In this document: in pieces, positions 16,378 through 25,230 of the stretch
Numbering within the stretch: position 1 is the first letter of the stretch
How the letters are laid out: every line of letters begins with the position of its first letter
Notes under the pieces: generated by a model
Told to the model about the DNA's origin: nothing
Seen by the model: only the letters and a program-made list of their open reading frames with translations
The model's database searches: none
Translations under genes and position numbers: made by a program
Source: a virus
DNA: 64,000 nt
Strand: one strand, 5' to 3'
Virus record (IMG/VR): IMGVR_UViG_3300020177_001482
Location: 24,898-88,897 of that record

Positions 16378-17038
16378 TTCAAAGATACTAATCAGTGGTT
16401 GTGGCATATCATACGGCAAGAGCGAGAGACCTACCTGGGTAAAAATTCTGAAGATTTGTGGACTTGATATTAAAGATCTGACAGGTCCTGGAATAACAAA
16501 TTCTCTTATCTTAAATTTGCTAATAAATGAATTGCACCAGAATACCTATAGCCATGTTATATGTCAACTCACGCAGTTGGGTAAATTAGATGTAGAATTG
16601 AATGATAAAAACAGACCATTGATGGAAAATGATAGTTTGAGAAATTACTCTTTTGGAAAATACTGGCCTAGTAGTTTTAGCACAGATCATGTTTCTAAAA
16701 AAATGTTTTATGATTACCTTTACAGTCCTGGCATTGAGGAACAAGATTTAATAATAAAGATTCTATTTCTGCAGGAATTGTGTCGTAAGAAGAAAACTAA
16801 GTTGTGTATATTTCAAGGAACGAGGATAACATGGAAAGACCCACTGCATAAAAAACTTTTACTGTGGAAAGATTTCATCATGAAGGAGGATTACGAGAAA
16901 CATGAAACTTACAAATTTCATGATAAGACCAGTAAAGTTATTACCCCAAATAAGTTCTATCAAATTTATTTCGCTAAAAAAATTAATCAATTTTTTATAA
17001 AAGAAAATATACAGACAAAATTGGAAAAATTTAAATGA
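16355..17038 (+). CDS. SGNH-hydrolase-like protein (AT-rich insert)
   Basis: A 227-residue protein. The start KILISGCGISYGKSERPTW resembles block I of SGNH/GDSL hydrolases, with Ser in GCGIS, and resembles the GCSFT starts of the proteins at 32152 and 38032. GPGITNSLILNLL corresponds to the Gly block. A clear C-terminal DxxH block is not seen. Base composition is markedly AT-rich against both sides (one 60-base line here is 33% GC, against about 53% in the exonuclease gene). It may act on surface glycans. Confidence 0.55.
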   Translation: MARPKSVNSKILISGCGISYGKSERPTWVKILKICGLDIKDLTGPGITNSLILNLLINELHQNTYSHVICQLTQLGKLDVELNDKNRPLMENDSLRNYSFGKYWPSSFSTDHVSKKMFYDYLYSPGIEEQDLIIKILFLQELCRKKKTKLCIFQGTRITWKDPLHKKLLLWKDFIMKEDYEKHETYKFHDKTSKVITPNKFYQIYFAKKINQFFIKENIQTKLEKFK

Positions 17039-17754
17039 AACCTGTTTATATACTTAATGTAAGCGGAGGGCACGGACATTTCCTACAATGGTTACTTGAT
17101 AAGTTTTGTACCGAAACTCCAAGTATAGAAAAAATACCATTCAATAATCTAGGAGCAAGTCATATAGGGTATAAAAAAAGTGGCAGGTTTATTTTCATAG
17201 ACGATCCTGAAACTGAAAGTTTCCTTAGAAATAACAAAAACAAAAATGCCATAATGATCACTATAGAAAACGAAATTCTTTACTGGGAACGCTCTTGTAT
17301 CTACAGAGCAGGTGATCAAGGAACAGATCTTTTTGATGAAAAATCTATAAAGAAATTCCTCACTATGTATGGTTCACAATTTCCTAAATTGTGTGAAGAT
17401 AAAAAAATATCAATCAAAGAAGGATACAAACTGGCCTTTCAAGATTTAGATAGATCAGGGGCAAGAGTCCACGATACAAAACGTAAAAACTTTATAGGAA
17501 TAGAAAAAAATGATGTGTATTTCCTTAAACTAGGTGCTTTCCTTGATTGTAACCTATTACGGAGTGCTTTGATTGACATAAGCAATCATTTTCAGTTTAA
17601 TATTAATTTGGATTCGTTTGAAAAAAATTATCAGATCTGGCACAACAAAAATACTATTTTACAATCCCAAAAAAACGTGTACGGATGTACAGAACAAGAA
17701 TACCTAAAATTAGACATATTACAACAAGCATATGTTGACGCACAAAAGAAGTAG
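17035..17754 (+). CDS. Hypothetical protein, P-loop-like N-terminus (AT-rich insert)
   Basis: A 239-residue protein. The start YILNVSGGHGHFLQWLLDKF places a Gly-rich loop between a strand and a helix, as in sulfotransferase-like and kinase-like folds, but the loop lacks the classic GK[ST]. No further motif is recognised. It overlaps the SGNH-like gene by 4 bases and shares its AT-rich composition, so the two probably arrived together. Confidence 0.5.
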   Translation: MKPVYILNVSGGHGHFLQWLLDKFCTETPSIEKIPFNNLGASHIGYKKSGRFIFIDDPETESFLRNNKNKNAIMITIENEILYWERSCIYRAGDQGTDLFDEKSIKKFLTMYGSQFPKLCEDKKISIKEGYKLAFQDLDRSGARVHDTKRKNFIGIEKNDVYFLKLGAFLDCNLLRSALIDISNHFQFNINLDSFEKNYQIWHNKNTILQSQKNVYGCTEQEYLKLDILQQAYVDAQKK

Positions 17755-17763
17755 TGCTATAAT
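17735..17763 (+). promoter_or_regulatory. sigma70-like promoter, predicted leaderless
   Basis: TTGACG (17735-17740), a 17-base spacer, TATAAT (17758-17763), then exactly 6 bases to the ATG at 17770. The -35 box lies inside the end of the preceding gene. Confidence 0.8.
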
Positions 17764-17769
17764 ATAACA

Positions 17770-18759
17770 ATGACACACATACTTGTAGACACAGCAAATA
17801 CGTTTTTCCGTGCTAGACACGTAATCAGAGGTGACACTAGCGAAAAAGTGGGCATGGCTATCCACATCATGATGAACTCCATTAAGAAAGCATGGCAGGA
17901 CTTCGGGGGTACACATGTTGTATTCTGTCTAGAAGGCAGATCGTTCCGTAAAGACATATACGCACCCTACAAAAGGAATCGCAAGGAAATGGCAGATGCC
18001 ATGACCGAGAAAGAGAAAGAAGAGAATGTAGTGTTCTGGGAAGTGTACGATGACTTCGTTGACTTCGTTAAAACGAAAACAAATGCCACAGTTCTAAGGA
18101 ACGGCAGAACAGAAGCAGATGATCTCATAGCAAGATGGATAGACAAACATCCTGACCAGCAACATGTTATCATAAGCACAGACAAGGATTTGAATCAGTT
18201 GATCACACCACGTGTGAAGCAGTACAATGGTGTAAACGAGACCACACTCACACACGAAGGTTGGTTTGACGCAAAGACGGGCAAGCCTGTGATAGACAAG
18301 AAATTGAAAGCACCCAAACCTGCACCAGACACGGAGTGGATAGTGTTCGAGAAGGCCATGAGGGGTGATCCCAGTGACAACATATTCAGTGCATACCCGG
18401 GTGTGCGTACAAAAGGCACCAAGAACAAGATTGGCCTGCAAGAAGCATACGCAGACCGTAACGAGAAAGGCTACACATGGAACAATCTCATGTTAAGCAA
18501 GTGGATAGACCATGACGGCAACGAACACAGGGTACTAGAAGACTACGAAAGGAACAGGGCACTAGTGGATCTACACGCACAGCCAGAGGCCATCGTGGAA
18601 GAACTTGATCAAACCATTGCACAGGCCAAGGCAGAGAACAAGAGCGTAGACCAAGTTGGAATCAGATTCATGAGGTTCTGTGGCAAGTACGATTTAAATA
18701 GGATTAGTGAGCAGGCACAACTGTATGTTGAGCCTTTTAATGCGAGGTTAGTATCATGA
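17770..18759 (+). CDS. 5'-3' exonuclease / RNase H, FEN family
   Basis: A 329-residue structure-specific nuclease. Metal-binding acidic clusters are visible: ILVDTANTFFRA at the N-terminus, VVFCLEGRSFRKD, TEADDLIARWI and ISTDKDLNQLI. GDPSDNI followed by a Gly-rich stretch (YPGVRTKGTKNKIG) is the helix-two-turn-helix DNA-binding part. The family includes T4 RNase H, which removes RNA primers from lagging strands. It is expressed from a predicted leaderless promoter and overlaps the next gene by 4 bases. Confidence 0.9.
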   Translation: MTHILVDTANTFFRARHVIRGDTSEKVGMAIHIMMNSIKKAWQDFGGTHVVFCLEGRSFRKDIYAPYKRNRKEMADAMTEKEKEENVVFWEVYDDFVDFVKTKTNATVLRNGRTEADDLIARWIDKHPDQQHVIISTDKDLNQLITPRVKQYNGVNETTLTHEGWFDAKTGKPVIDKKLKAPKPAPDTEWIVFEKAMRGDPSDNIFSAYPGVRTKGTKNKIGLQEAYADRNEKGYTWNNLMLSKWIDHDGNEHRVLEDYERNRALVDLHAQPEAIVEELDQTIAQAKAENKSVDQVGIRFMRFCGKYDLNRISEQAQLYVEPFNARLVS

Positions 18760-19259
18760 CAGTGAGAGCAAAGACCCTAGTCAAGGACAAATTTTGGATT
18801 GTCGAGCAAAACGGCCAAAAGTTAGGTACCCTTCAGAAACAAGAAGACAACGGTTGGATATTCCTCAGCAAACAGAAGGACAAGGAGGTGTTCCACACGC
18901 AGGAGAGCCTGTTCACAAAGTTTGGATTTGGAATGTTTGATGAATCAAATAATAAAAAACCAGAAGAAGAGGTGCAAATGGACAACTTTGATGTTCACGG
19001 TTACCCTTGTAGCCAACATCCTTACAATCCAATGTTCGATGTTCAGAAACAATTACCCGTTTACACAAAGACACCAAAATCAAAAAGCCAATTCTGTGCA
19101 GGTTACTACATAATCTGTTTTGAAAAGGGATGGAGGAAGGCATACTGTCCAAAAATGATAACACTTTCAAGGTACGAATACAAGGGTCCGATGACGACCA
19201 AACTAGAAATGCAACAGATACTAAATGACGCAGTCAAACAATTCCAAGATTCAAACTAG
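18756..19259 (+). CDS. Conserved phage hypothetical protein
   Basis: A 167-residue protein with a strand-rich N-terminal half (FWIVEQNGQKLGTLQKQ) and Cys/His positions in HGYPCSQHPYNPMFD. The C-terminal half ends in a helix. I know of similar-looking proteins in T4-like marine phages but no function. It is translationally coupled to the exonuclease (ATGA). Confidence 0.65.
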   Translation: MTVRAKTLVKDKFWIVEQNGQKLGTLQKQEDNGWIFLSKQKDKEVFHTQESLFTKFGFGMFDESNNKKPEEEVQMDNFDVHGYPCSQHPYNPMFDVQKQLPVYTKTPKSKSQFCAGYYIICFEKGWRKAYCPKMITLSRYEYKGPMTTKLEMQQILNDAVKQFQDSN

Positions 19260-19485
19260 ACCCATAGAAGATCTCATAGGCAGGATCAGGACCCTACGTC
19301 AAAAGGGCGAAAGACAGATCGTGATCCCGGCCAAAGAAGCAGGTCAACTGGCGGACAGCCTCACACAGGTAATGACACGTATGGTCACAATACAGGAAGA
19401 GATCATCGAAGCACTTAAAACAGCCAAGGAAGCACAGACCATTGACATAGAGATGGATGGCGGTGGTTTTGGGGATGAAAAATAA
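19225..19485 (+). CDS. Small helical hypothetical protein
   Basis: An 86-residue protein, mostly one long helix (PAKEAGQLADSLTQVMTRMV), with an acidic glycine tail. It overlaps the previous gene by 35 bases and the next by 11. There is no ribosome binding site, so the exact start is uncertain. Confidence 0.6.
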   Translation: MTQSNNSKIQTRPIEDLIGRIRTLRQKGERQIVIPAKEAGQLADSLTQVMTRMVTIQEEIIEALKTAKEAQTIDIEMDGGGFGDEK

Positions 19486-20260
19486 TACAATCAAAGTAAT
19501 TTTTGATAACGATATTGATATCGATTATCATCTGAATGATACTGAATTGTCAAGATTATGGGCAAGAAAGATCAAACACCTACAGAATATACCTATCGAT
19601 CCGGTTGAATCATACCTCGAAGACGTATCAGACTTCAAAAGAATATACCAGGAATTCTGTGAATTTGCAAATATTGAACCAATAGATATCGATAATCTCG
19701 ATCAGAACAAGTTAAATCAACTGCACAGAGTATATGAAGAACAACACCAGAGATTATCTCGCCTAAAAGACAACTCAATACTCTACAAACTACATCATTC
19801 TATACATTTCCATGAAGGACATACCACAGACGATCAAGGCATTTTCATAGGATGGGGCAAATATGAAGGACCGCTGACACATGAATACAAATGCCACAGC
19901 CTCTACGAAGACAGCATCATAAAAAATCACATTTACCTGCCATGGTCCGAGCTTGGCAAAAGACCACTAGCATACTGGAAGGACAAGGAACCCAATGATC
20001 AGTATAGATTCAATGCCCTAGCAAAACCGCACACAACGTTCAGGGCTAAATTCTTCATAGCAACCAAAGATATCGCCCCTAGACCGTTTAATTCAGACTT
20101 TGTAACCTGGTTTGATAGATACAAGCAGGGATGGCTCGAGCATAATAAAATAGATGGGTGGGAAAACATACACGAGGATTCCGCCCCGTTGTTGGCCATT
20201 ACTGATTACAAAGGCAATCTTGAGGGTTTAAAATTTAAAAAAATAATCATTAACAAATAA
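19475..20260 (+). CDS. Hypothetical protein
   Basis: A 261-residue soluble protein of unknown function. It contains HHSIHFHEGHTTDDQ, rich in His and a possible metal site, and WGKYEGPLTHEY. The ATG at 19475, after GGGG, is chosen over the ATG at 19457. The 94 bases after it (20261-20354) hold no gene; a TAAATA at 20328-20333 lies 21 bases before the next ATG. Confidence 0.6.
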   Translation: MKNNTIKVIFDNDIDIDYHLNDTELSRLWARKIKHLQNIPIDPVESYLEDVSDFKRIYQEFCEFANIEPIDIDNLDQNKLNQLHRVYEEQHQRLSRLKDNSILYKLHHSIHFHEGHTTDDQGIFIGWGKYEGPLTHEYKCHSLYEDSIIKNHIYLPWSELGKRPLAYWKDKEPNDQYRFNALAKPHTTFRAKFFIATKDIAPRPFNSDFVTWFDRYKQGWLEHNKIDGWENIHEDSAPLLAITDYKGNLEGLKFKKIIINK

Positions 20261-20354
20261 CCATATCAATAGGTTGCAACGATGACATCCACGCCCGTCC
20301 AATACTCACGCACGATCAGATTTTTGGTAAATATACATAGTAAAGAGTGATTCT

Positions 20355-20642
20355 ATGAGTAGACCAAAACCCACAGTGTTGTTACAACACAGCAATAAAG
20401 CCACATTCAAAATGGACGAGGTCCTGGCGGCCGAGGGAATCTGGGCGGTGTTCTACGATGGCAAACCCATCAACTTGAAAAGTTCAAGTTTGGTCGCCAA
20501 CTACCCGGGACCAAAGTACAAGAAAGTTTCATTCTCAAACCCAGGACACGCAGAGAACCTGGCCATGAAGTTGAACGCACAGCACAACACAGACAAGTTT
20601 GGTGTTTACCTTTTAAAATCCGGCGACAAATTCACTAGATAA
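20355..20642 (+). CDS. Conserved small phage protein
   Basis: A 95-residue basic protein with an alternating strand pattern (FKMDEVLAAEGIWAVFYDGK) and a later SNPGHAENLAMKLN helix. It resembles small conserved hypotheticals of T4-like marine phages. The function is not known to me. Confidence 0.6.
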   Translation: MSRPKPTVLLQHSNKATFKMDEVLAAEGIWAVFYDGKPINLKSSSLVANYPGPKYKKVSFSNPGHAENLAMKLNAQHNTDKFGVYLLKSGDKFTR

Positions 20643-20653
20643 TTAACTACACA

Positions 20654-21049
20654 ATGGATCGCAAGACAGCCTACACCCGGACCTTCCTCGAACTCTTGGA
20701 ACAACCCACTCACGACGAGAGCATAAAAACCAACTACTACACTTGGTGGCAGAACGTGAGGGAAAGTTATCAAGCACGATCGTTGAGATTGACCAAACCC
20801 GGACTTGAAATGATTGAAAAGTTGGACCTCAAAACCTATGACATCAAATTCCCTGCGAAAGTCATATTCACTCCACAGACCTATCTCTGGTTGGATGAAT
20901 TCGTTGACTGTCCATACTACGTTGACAAGAAGAAGATCATCGTGACCATGGAGAAAATGGCGCTACAACTGATGCTTTTCGCTGGAGATATCACAAAATA
21001 CGGGCTCGCACGTGCGATGAGCAAGATGGACGAACAAAAAGATCAATAA
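20654..21049 (+). CDS. Hypothetical protein
   Basis: A 131-residue helical protein containing YYTWWQNVRESYQ and FTPQTYLWLDEFVDCPYY. No recognised domain or membrane segment is present. It ends 92 bases before the MoxR start; that gap contains the MoxR promoter. Confidence 0.6.
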   Translation: MDRKTAYTRTFLELLEQPTHDESIKTNYYTWWQNVRESYQARSLRLTKPGLEMIEKLDLKTYDIKFPAKVIFTPQTYLWLDEFVDCPYYVDKKKIIVTMEKMALQLMLFAGDITKYGLARAMSKMDEQKDQ

Positions 21050-21079
21050 AACTGCGACTTTTTAGCCACATTTACCAGG

Positions 21080-21107
21080 TTGACGCCTAACACATTCCTG
21101 CTATAAT
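21080..21107 (+). promoter_or_regulatory. sigma70-like promoter for the MoxR operon
   Basis: TTGACG (21080-21085), a 16-base spacer, TATAAT (21102-21107). The leader carries CAGGAG at 21128-21133, 8 bases before the ATG at 21142. Confidence 0.75.
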
Positions 21108-21141
21108 CGTATTATAAACATTTTAAACAGGAGTGTACAAA

Positions 21142-22248
21142 ATGGCAAGAGCTAACAAAAACAAAGAGGCGGCAATAGGCAGTCAGAACAGAACAGTTTC
21201 ACCCAACGAGGCGAAATCAGCACTAACACATTGTATCAAATTACAGAGACCCATAATGATGTGGGGTGCACCAGGTATTGGTAAGTCAGACATCGTTAAA
21301 CAGATCGCAGACTCTGAGGGCAGAGAAGTGATCGACATCAGACTTCCACTATGGGAGCCAACAGACATCAAGGGTATTCCTTATTACAATTCAAAAGAGA
21401 ACAACATGGTCTGGGCGAGTCCGGCAGAATTGCCAACAGACCCCAAGAGTAAGGCGATAGTGTTCTTGGACGAGTTGAATTCGGCGGCACCGGCTGTACA
21501 GGCGGCGGCGTATCAATTGATTTTAAACAGAAGAGTAGGACAGTATCACCTACCAGAAGGCGTTTCAATCGTGGCGGCGGGTAACAGAGATTCGGACAAA
21601 GGTGTCACTTACAGGATGCCGGCTCCATTGGCAAACAGATTCGTTCACATAGAATTAAGAGTGGACTTCGAGGACTGGATGGAATGGGCGACCAACCAAC
21701 ACGTACACGCAGATGTTGTGGGTTACTGCACATTCGCCAAACAAGATTTATACGATTTTGATCCTAGAGGTAGTTCTAGATCATTCGCAACTCCTAGATC
21801 ATGGAGTTTCGTATCCCAACTTCTATCAGATGACCTGCCAGAAAGTACGCTCACTGACCTCGTAGCAGGTTGCGTAGGAGAAGGCCTGGCCGTTAAGTTT
21901 ATGAATCATCGTAAGATTAGCGGTCAGTTACCTAACCCATCTGATATATTGAGCGGCAAGGTCCGAGACCTTAAGACAAAAGAGATATCAGCGATGTACT
22001 CTCTTACAGTTTCTTTGTGCTATGAACTACAACAGGCACACGAGAAGAAAGACAAAACTTGGAATGAACAAGCGGACAGGTTCTTTAACTACATGATGGA
22101 CAACTTTGAGACAGAGTTGGTTGTTATGGGTGCGAAGATTGCCTTGACAAACTACAAACTTCCGTTCGATCCTAGCAAGTTGAAATCATTTGATAGGTTC
22201 CATAAGAAGTTTGGCAAGTACGTCATAACTGCTATGGAGTCTAAATAA
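21142..22248 (+). CDS. MoxR-type AAA+ ATPase
   Basis: A 368-residue ATPase. Walker A is MMWGAPGIGKSD near residue 42 and Walker B is AIVFLDELNSAAP near residue 98. A sensor-1-like VAAGNRDSDKGVTYRMP and ANRFVHIEL are typical of the MoxR branch. MoxR proteins remodel or activate partners that carry VWA domains, and such a partner follows with a one-base overlap. The start at 21142 is set by CAGGAG; a GTG at 21133 lies inside that site. Confidence 0.92.
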   Translation: MARANKNKEAAIGSQNRTVSPNEAKSALTHCIKLQRPIMMWGAPGIGKSDIVKQIADSEGREVIDIRLPLWEPTDIKGIPYYNSKENNMVWASPAELPTDPKSKAIVFLDELNSAAPAVQAAAYQLILNRRVGQYHLPEGVSIVAAGNRDSDKGVTYRMPAPLANRFVHIELRVDFEDWMEWATNQHVHADVVGYCTFAKQDLYDFDPRGSSRSFATPRSWSFVSQLLSDDLPESTLTDLVAGCVGEGLAVKFMNHRKISGQLPNPSDILSGKVRDLKTKEISAMYSLTVSLCYELQQAHEKKDKTWNEQADRFFNYMMDNFETELVVMGAKIALTNYKLPFDPSKLKSFDRFHKKFGKYVITAMESK

Positions 22249-23486
22249 TGGTTGATTATCACGATCAGAAAATAATAGACAAACTGGTTACCGCAAGGAT
22301 CGCCTTACTACTGAAGCATCCGTTCTTTGGTAACCTCGCAACTAGATTGAAACTAGTGAATGCAGATGACTGGTGTCCGACTGCTGGCACAGATGGCAGA
22401 CACTTCTTCTACAACACTAAATTCATAGATTCACTCACACCCAAAGAAGCAGAGTTCCTGTTTGGACATGAAGTACTACACAATGTATTCGAACACATGC
22501 TGGTGAGGATTGGAGACAGGGATCCACAACTTTGGAACATAGCGGCTGACTATGCCGTTAACCAGATATTGAAAGACAGCAACATCGGTGAGATGCCCAA
22601 AGGCAAGAAAGGTGAGAACAAAGGCTTCCAGGACGACAAGTACAAGGACTGGGCAAGTGAAAGAATATACGATGACCTTTACAAACAGGCCAAGAAGAAC
22701 GGCAAGAAGATGTTGGAGAAACTTGGCGAGCTGATGGACGATCACCAGGAGTGGGGTAAAAGCGATGGTCAAGGCAAGGACGGCAAAGATGGCAAGAAGG
22801 GTGGCAAAGGCAAGCCTGTGTACACCAAAGAAGAATTGAAGAAGATCAGAGATGAAGTTAAAGAAGCGATGGTGAGTGCGGCACAGAGCACAGGTGCAAG
22901 TAATTTGCCAGGTGCCCTACAGAGATTGGTAAAGGATCTCACAGAGCCTAAGATGGACTGGAGAGAAATACTGCAACAACAGATAATGAGCACATTGAAG
23001 TCTGACTACACTTGGATGAGACCCAGCAGAAAGTCATGGCACACATCTGCCATATTGCCAGGACAGAACAATGATGAGATGATTGACATATGCTTGGCAC
23101 TTGACGCCAGTGGTAGTATTAGCAACGAACAGTGTAAAGAGTTCCTTACAGAAGTTAAGAACATAATGGACCAATACAAAGACTTCAGAATACATTTATG
23201 GTCGTTTGATACTGCGGTGTTCAATCCAAAAGTGTTCACACCAGACAACGCAGACGAGTTGTTGGACTATGAATTAGGTTCAGGTGGTGGTACTGAGTTT
23301 GAATGTAATTGGGACTACATGAAGGAACAGGGCATAGAGCCTAAGAAGTTCGTGATGTTCACAGATGGCTGGCCTTTCGAGACGTGGGGTGACGAACACT
23401 ACTGTGACACAATATTCTTGATCAACAATCCATACGAGAGAGACATCGAGGCTCCCTTTGGACTAACGGTACAGTACAATGATTAG
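22248..23486 (+). CDS. VWA-like / HEXXH metallopeptidase-like partner of MoxR
   Basis: A 412-residue protein resembling the DUF2201 (VWA-like, putative metallopeptidase) family. LFGHEVLHNVFEHM near residue 72 supplies an HExxH plus a further His; a Lys/Gly/Asp-rich linker follows (about residues 165-190). The C-terminal VWA-like domain starts at CLALDASGSISN (MIDAS DxSxS) and continues with FDTAVFNPK and GSGGGTEF. With MoxR it forms a classic chaperone pair that may act on a host or virion protein. The target is unknown. Confidence 0.85.
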   Translation: MVDYHDQKIIDKLVTARIALLLKHPFFGNLATRLKLVNADDWCPTAGTDGRHFFYNTKFIDSLTPKEAEFLFGHEVLHNVFEHMLVRIGDRDPQLWNIAADYAVNQILKDSNIGEMPKGKKGENKGFQDDKYKDWASERIYDDLYKQAKKNGKKMLEKLGELMDDHQEWGKSDGQGKDGKDGKKGGKGKPVYTKEELKKIRDEVKEAMVSAAQSTGASNLPGALQRLVKDLTEPKMDWREILQQQIMSTLKSDYTWMRPSRKSWHTSAILPGQNNDEMIDICLALDASGSISNEQCKEFLTEVKNIMDQYKDFRIHLWSFDTAVFNPKVFTPDNADELLDYELGSGGGTEFECNWDYMKEQGIEPKKFVMFTDGWPFETWGDEHYCDTIFLINNPYERDIEAPFGLTVQYND

Positions 23487-23589
23487 GTTACTCTGGGAGA
23501 CTTTCAAAGACTGGTTCTTTAATGAAGTGTCCATATCCATAATGAGTTTTGGATTGCTATTGATAGCACTATGGAGTTACCTGTCATGA
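23479..23589 (+). CDS. Small single-span membrane protein (36 aa)
   Basis: A short frame whose ATG overlaps the previous stop region by 8 bases. It has an aromatic, charged N-terminus and one predicted TM helix, SISIMSFGLLLIALWSYL. It overlaps the next small gene by 4 bases (ATGA). Confidence 0.5.
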   Translation: MIRLLWETFKDWFFNEVSISIMSFGLLLIALWSYLS

Positions 23590-23657
23590 TCAGTGCGATA
23601 GTAAAAGCGTCATTGCTTATGGCTTTAATTTTAATAATTTTAAATTGGATGTTGTAA
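23586..23657 (+). CDS. Tiny membrane peptide (23 aa)
   Basis: A 23-residue, almost wholly hydrophobic peptide (MISAIVKASLLMALILIILN). It is bounded by an ATGA overlap upstream and a TAATG overlap downstream. Its short length keeps confidence low, but the two coupled junctions are unlikely by chance. Confidence 0.4.
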   Translation: MISAIVKASLLMALILIILNWML

Positions 23658-24013
23658 TGATGTTATTTCCAAACACGAATCCATACACAGGTAAACTTGA
23701 GAAGGCAAAGAACCTACGCAACTGGATGATAGATGCCGCAACAATTCTGTTTGACGATAGCAAGAATGATTTACGGGCATTGCCAAAGACCGTGAGACTT
23801 CAGATACTCGTGACTTTAAGTTTCCTATGGAGCACTGCATTCACGATCTATTTTTGGGGCATAAGAGCCGACATATGGTTGAGTTGGTTCCTAGGACACA
23901 TAGCAATAATATTCGTGGCCTACTACACTTTCAAACAATTCCATGGCAAGGCACACACAATGAAACCTTCGAAAGAGGAACCACCAATGTACGATGATGT
24001 TTGGGGTGCCTGA
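23657..24013 (+). CDS. Two-span membrane protein
   Basis: A 118-residue protein with two hydrophobic helices, about residues 49-67 and 73-90, and a charged C-terminal tail. The ATG at 23657 overlaps the TAA of the preceding peptide (TAATG), so the in-frame TTG at 23645 is rejected. The run of three small membrane genes after MoxR and VWA suggests a membrane-associated complex. Confidence 0.65.
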   Translation: MMLFPNTNPYTGKLEKAKNLRNWMIDAATILFDDSKNDLRALPKTVRLQILVTLSFLWSTAFTIYFWGIRADIWLSWFLGHIAIIFVAYYTFKQFHGKAHTMKPSKEEPPMYDDVWGA

Positions 24014-24279
24014 TGAAAGTGAATCCAAATAATTTCTTCAAGAGAGAACTAGACATATTACCACCACACTTCGTTAACACAGTGGTGAAAGCACACGAGT
24101 CCGACATAGAGAAGATGCGTAAATGGATCTACGAGAACTGCTCAGGAAGATATTCAATTACCAAAGATGTGATTTACCAAGGCGACACTTCAAGATCCAT
24201 CACTGTGCTTGGTTTCGAGAATCCCGGAGACCTGACCTTGTTCGCACTCAGTGGCAAGGCCCAAATAAATCAAAACTAA
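24013..24279 (+). CDS. Hypothetical protein
   Basis: An 88-residue soluble protein containing HFVNTVVKAHESDIEKMRKW and a strand-rich C-terminus. The ATG overlaps the preceding TGA (TGATG). The family is not recognised. The following 73 bases hold a promoter. Confidence 0.6.
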   Translation: MKVNPNNFFKRELDILPPHFVNTVVKAHESDIEKMRKWIYENCSGRYSITKDVIYQGDTSRSITVLGFENPGDLTLFALSGKAQINQN

Positions 24280-24282
24280 CCG

Positions 24283-24311
24283 TTGCACTCCATAACTAAT
24301 TTTAGTATAAT
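24283..24311 (+). promoter_or_regulatory. sigma70-like promoter
   Basis: TTGCAC (24283-24288), a 17-base spacer, TATAAT (24306-24311). The leader contains AGGAG before the ATG at 24353. Confidence 0.75.
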
Positions 24312-24352
24312 ATACGTACATTAATACCAATTGCAATTAGGAGAAAAAACAA

Positions 24353-24688
24353 ATGGCAACAAAAAAGAAAAACTTAAAGAAGTCTGCCAAGACTGCTACT
24401 GCACCTAAGGAAACAGCGACGGCTCAACCTCAGGCGGCACAAGCACAGGCACAAGCACAGGCTCCACAACCGGATCCGACTGCCTTAACAATCGCAGATC
24501 TTAAGAATCTTGCTACCATACTTGACGTGGCATCCACAAGGGGTGCGTTCAAAGCCAACGAGATGGCGGGTGTAGGATTCCTATACAACAAACTACAGGC
24601 GTTCCTGGCTAAGATGGCACCGGAACAGAAACCTGAAGACACAGCAGGAGCACCGGCAACAGCGCCAGGGACTGCGGAAGGAAAATAA
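24353..24688 (+). CDS. Ala/Gln-rich low-complexity protein
   Basis: A 111-residue protein. A Lys-rich start is followed by an AQAQAQAQ repeat (about residues 23-40), then a helical core with LKNLATILDVASTRGAFKAN, and a Pro/Ala tail. The core could be a small helical scaffold. The function is unknown. It shares one base with the next start and is probably co-transcribed with it. Confidence 0.65.
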   Translation: MATKKKNLKKSAKTATAPKETATAQPQAAQAQAQAQAPQPDPTALTIADLKNLATILDVASTRGAFKANEMAGVGFLYNKLQAFLAKMAPEQKPEDTAGAPATAPGTAEGK

Positions 24689-25230
24689 TGGCGAACTTAA
24701 TGAACGTTAATGACCAGGCCATGCCAATGGGTGCAGACTCAGGAGCAGGTGAAGGTCAGACAGGTCCAAAGAGACACTTCAAACACATTGGAGAGCTCGT
24801 GGATGGTGGAGCGAAGGTTGTAATCATGTACAGAACAGTGCCTGGTGAACCCAACAACTGTCTTGTTGTAGGAACCAAGTTCTTGCCTGATATGTACCAC
24901 AATGCATTGATGAAGGCCGTTGAATCAGAAGGCGGACAAGACGCAGACGAGTTCGCGGACTTCGCCAGCAGGCAGACTTTCCCAGATGGGACCAACATGT
25001 TGGCCATGATGCACAACGACAACTACATCAAGAAGTTCAAGACCAAAGAGATCATGGTCACTTTCGGTAACACCGCTGATGGCAGGATCTTGTTGAATAA
25101 ATTGAATGAGATGGTTGCCAAAGAAAAAGGCACGACCGTGGAAGCCATGGCCGTTGATCCTGATGCACCAGCACCAGCCAAGAAGACTACCAAGAAAGCG
25201 GATGCCAAAAAGACAACCGCCAAAGAATAA
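24688..25230 (+). CDS. Hypothetical protein with basic tail
   Basis: A 180-residue protein. The middle has alternating strands and helices (KVVIMYRTVPGEPNNCLVVG and LPDMYHNALMKAVESEGGQ). A C-terminal tail of about 30 residues repeats AKKTTKK-like basic units and resembles a nucleic-acid-binding tail. I do not recognise a family. Confidence 0.65.
   Translation: MANLMNVNDQAMPMGADSGAGEGQTGPKRHFKHIGELVDGGAKVVIMYRTVPGEPNNCLVVGTKFLPDMYHNALMKAVESEGGQDADEFADFASRQTFPDGTNMLAMMHNDNYIKKFKTKEIMVTFGNTADGRILLNKLNEMVAKEKGTTVEAMAVDPDAPAPAKKTTKKADAKKTTAKE

Noticed and set aside
17035-17754. Naming the AT-rich second gene a sulfotransferase
   Set aside because: Only a Gly-rich first loop is seen; the PAPS-binding residues could not be found.
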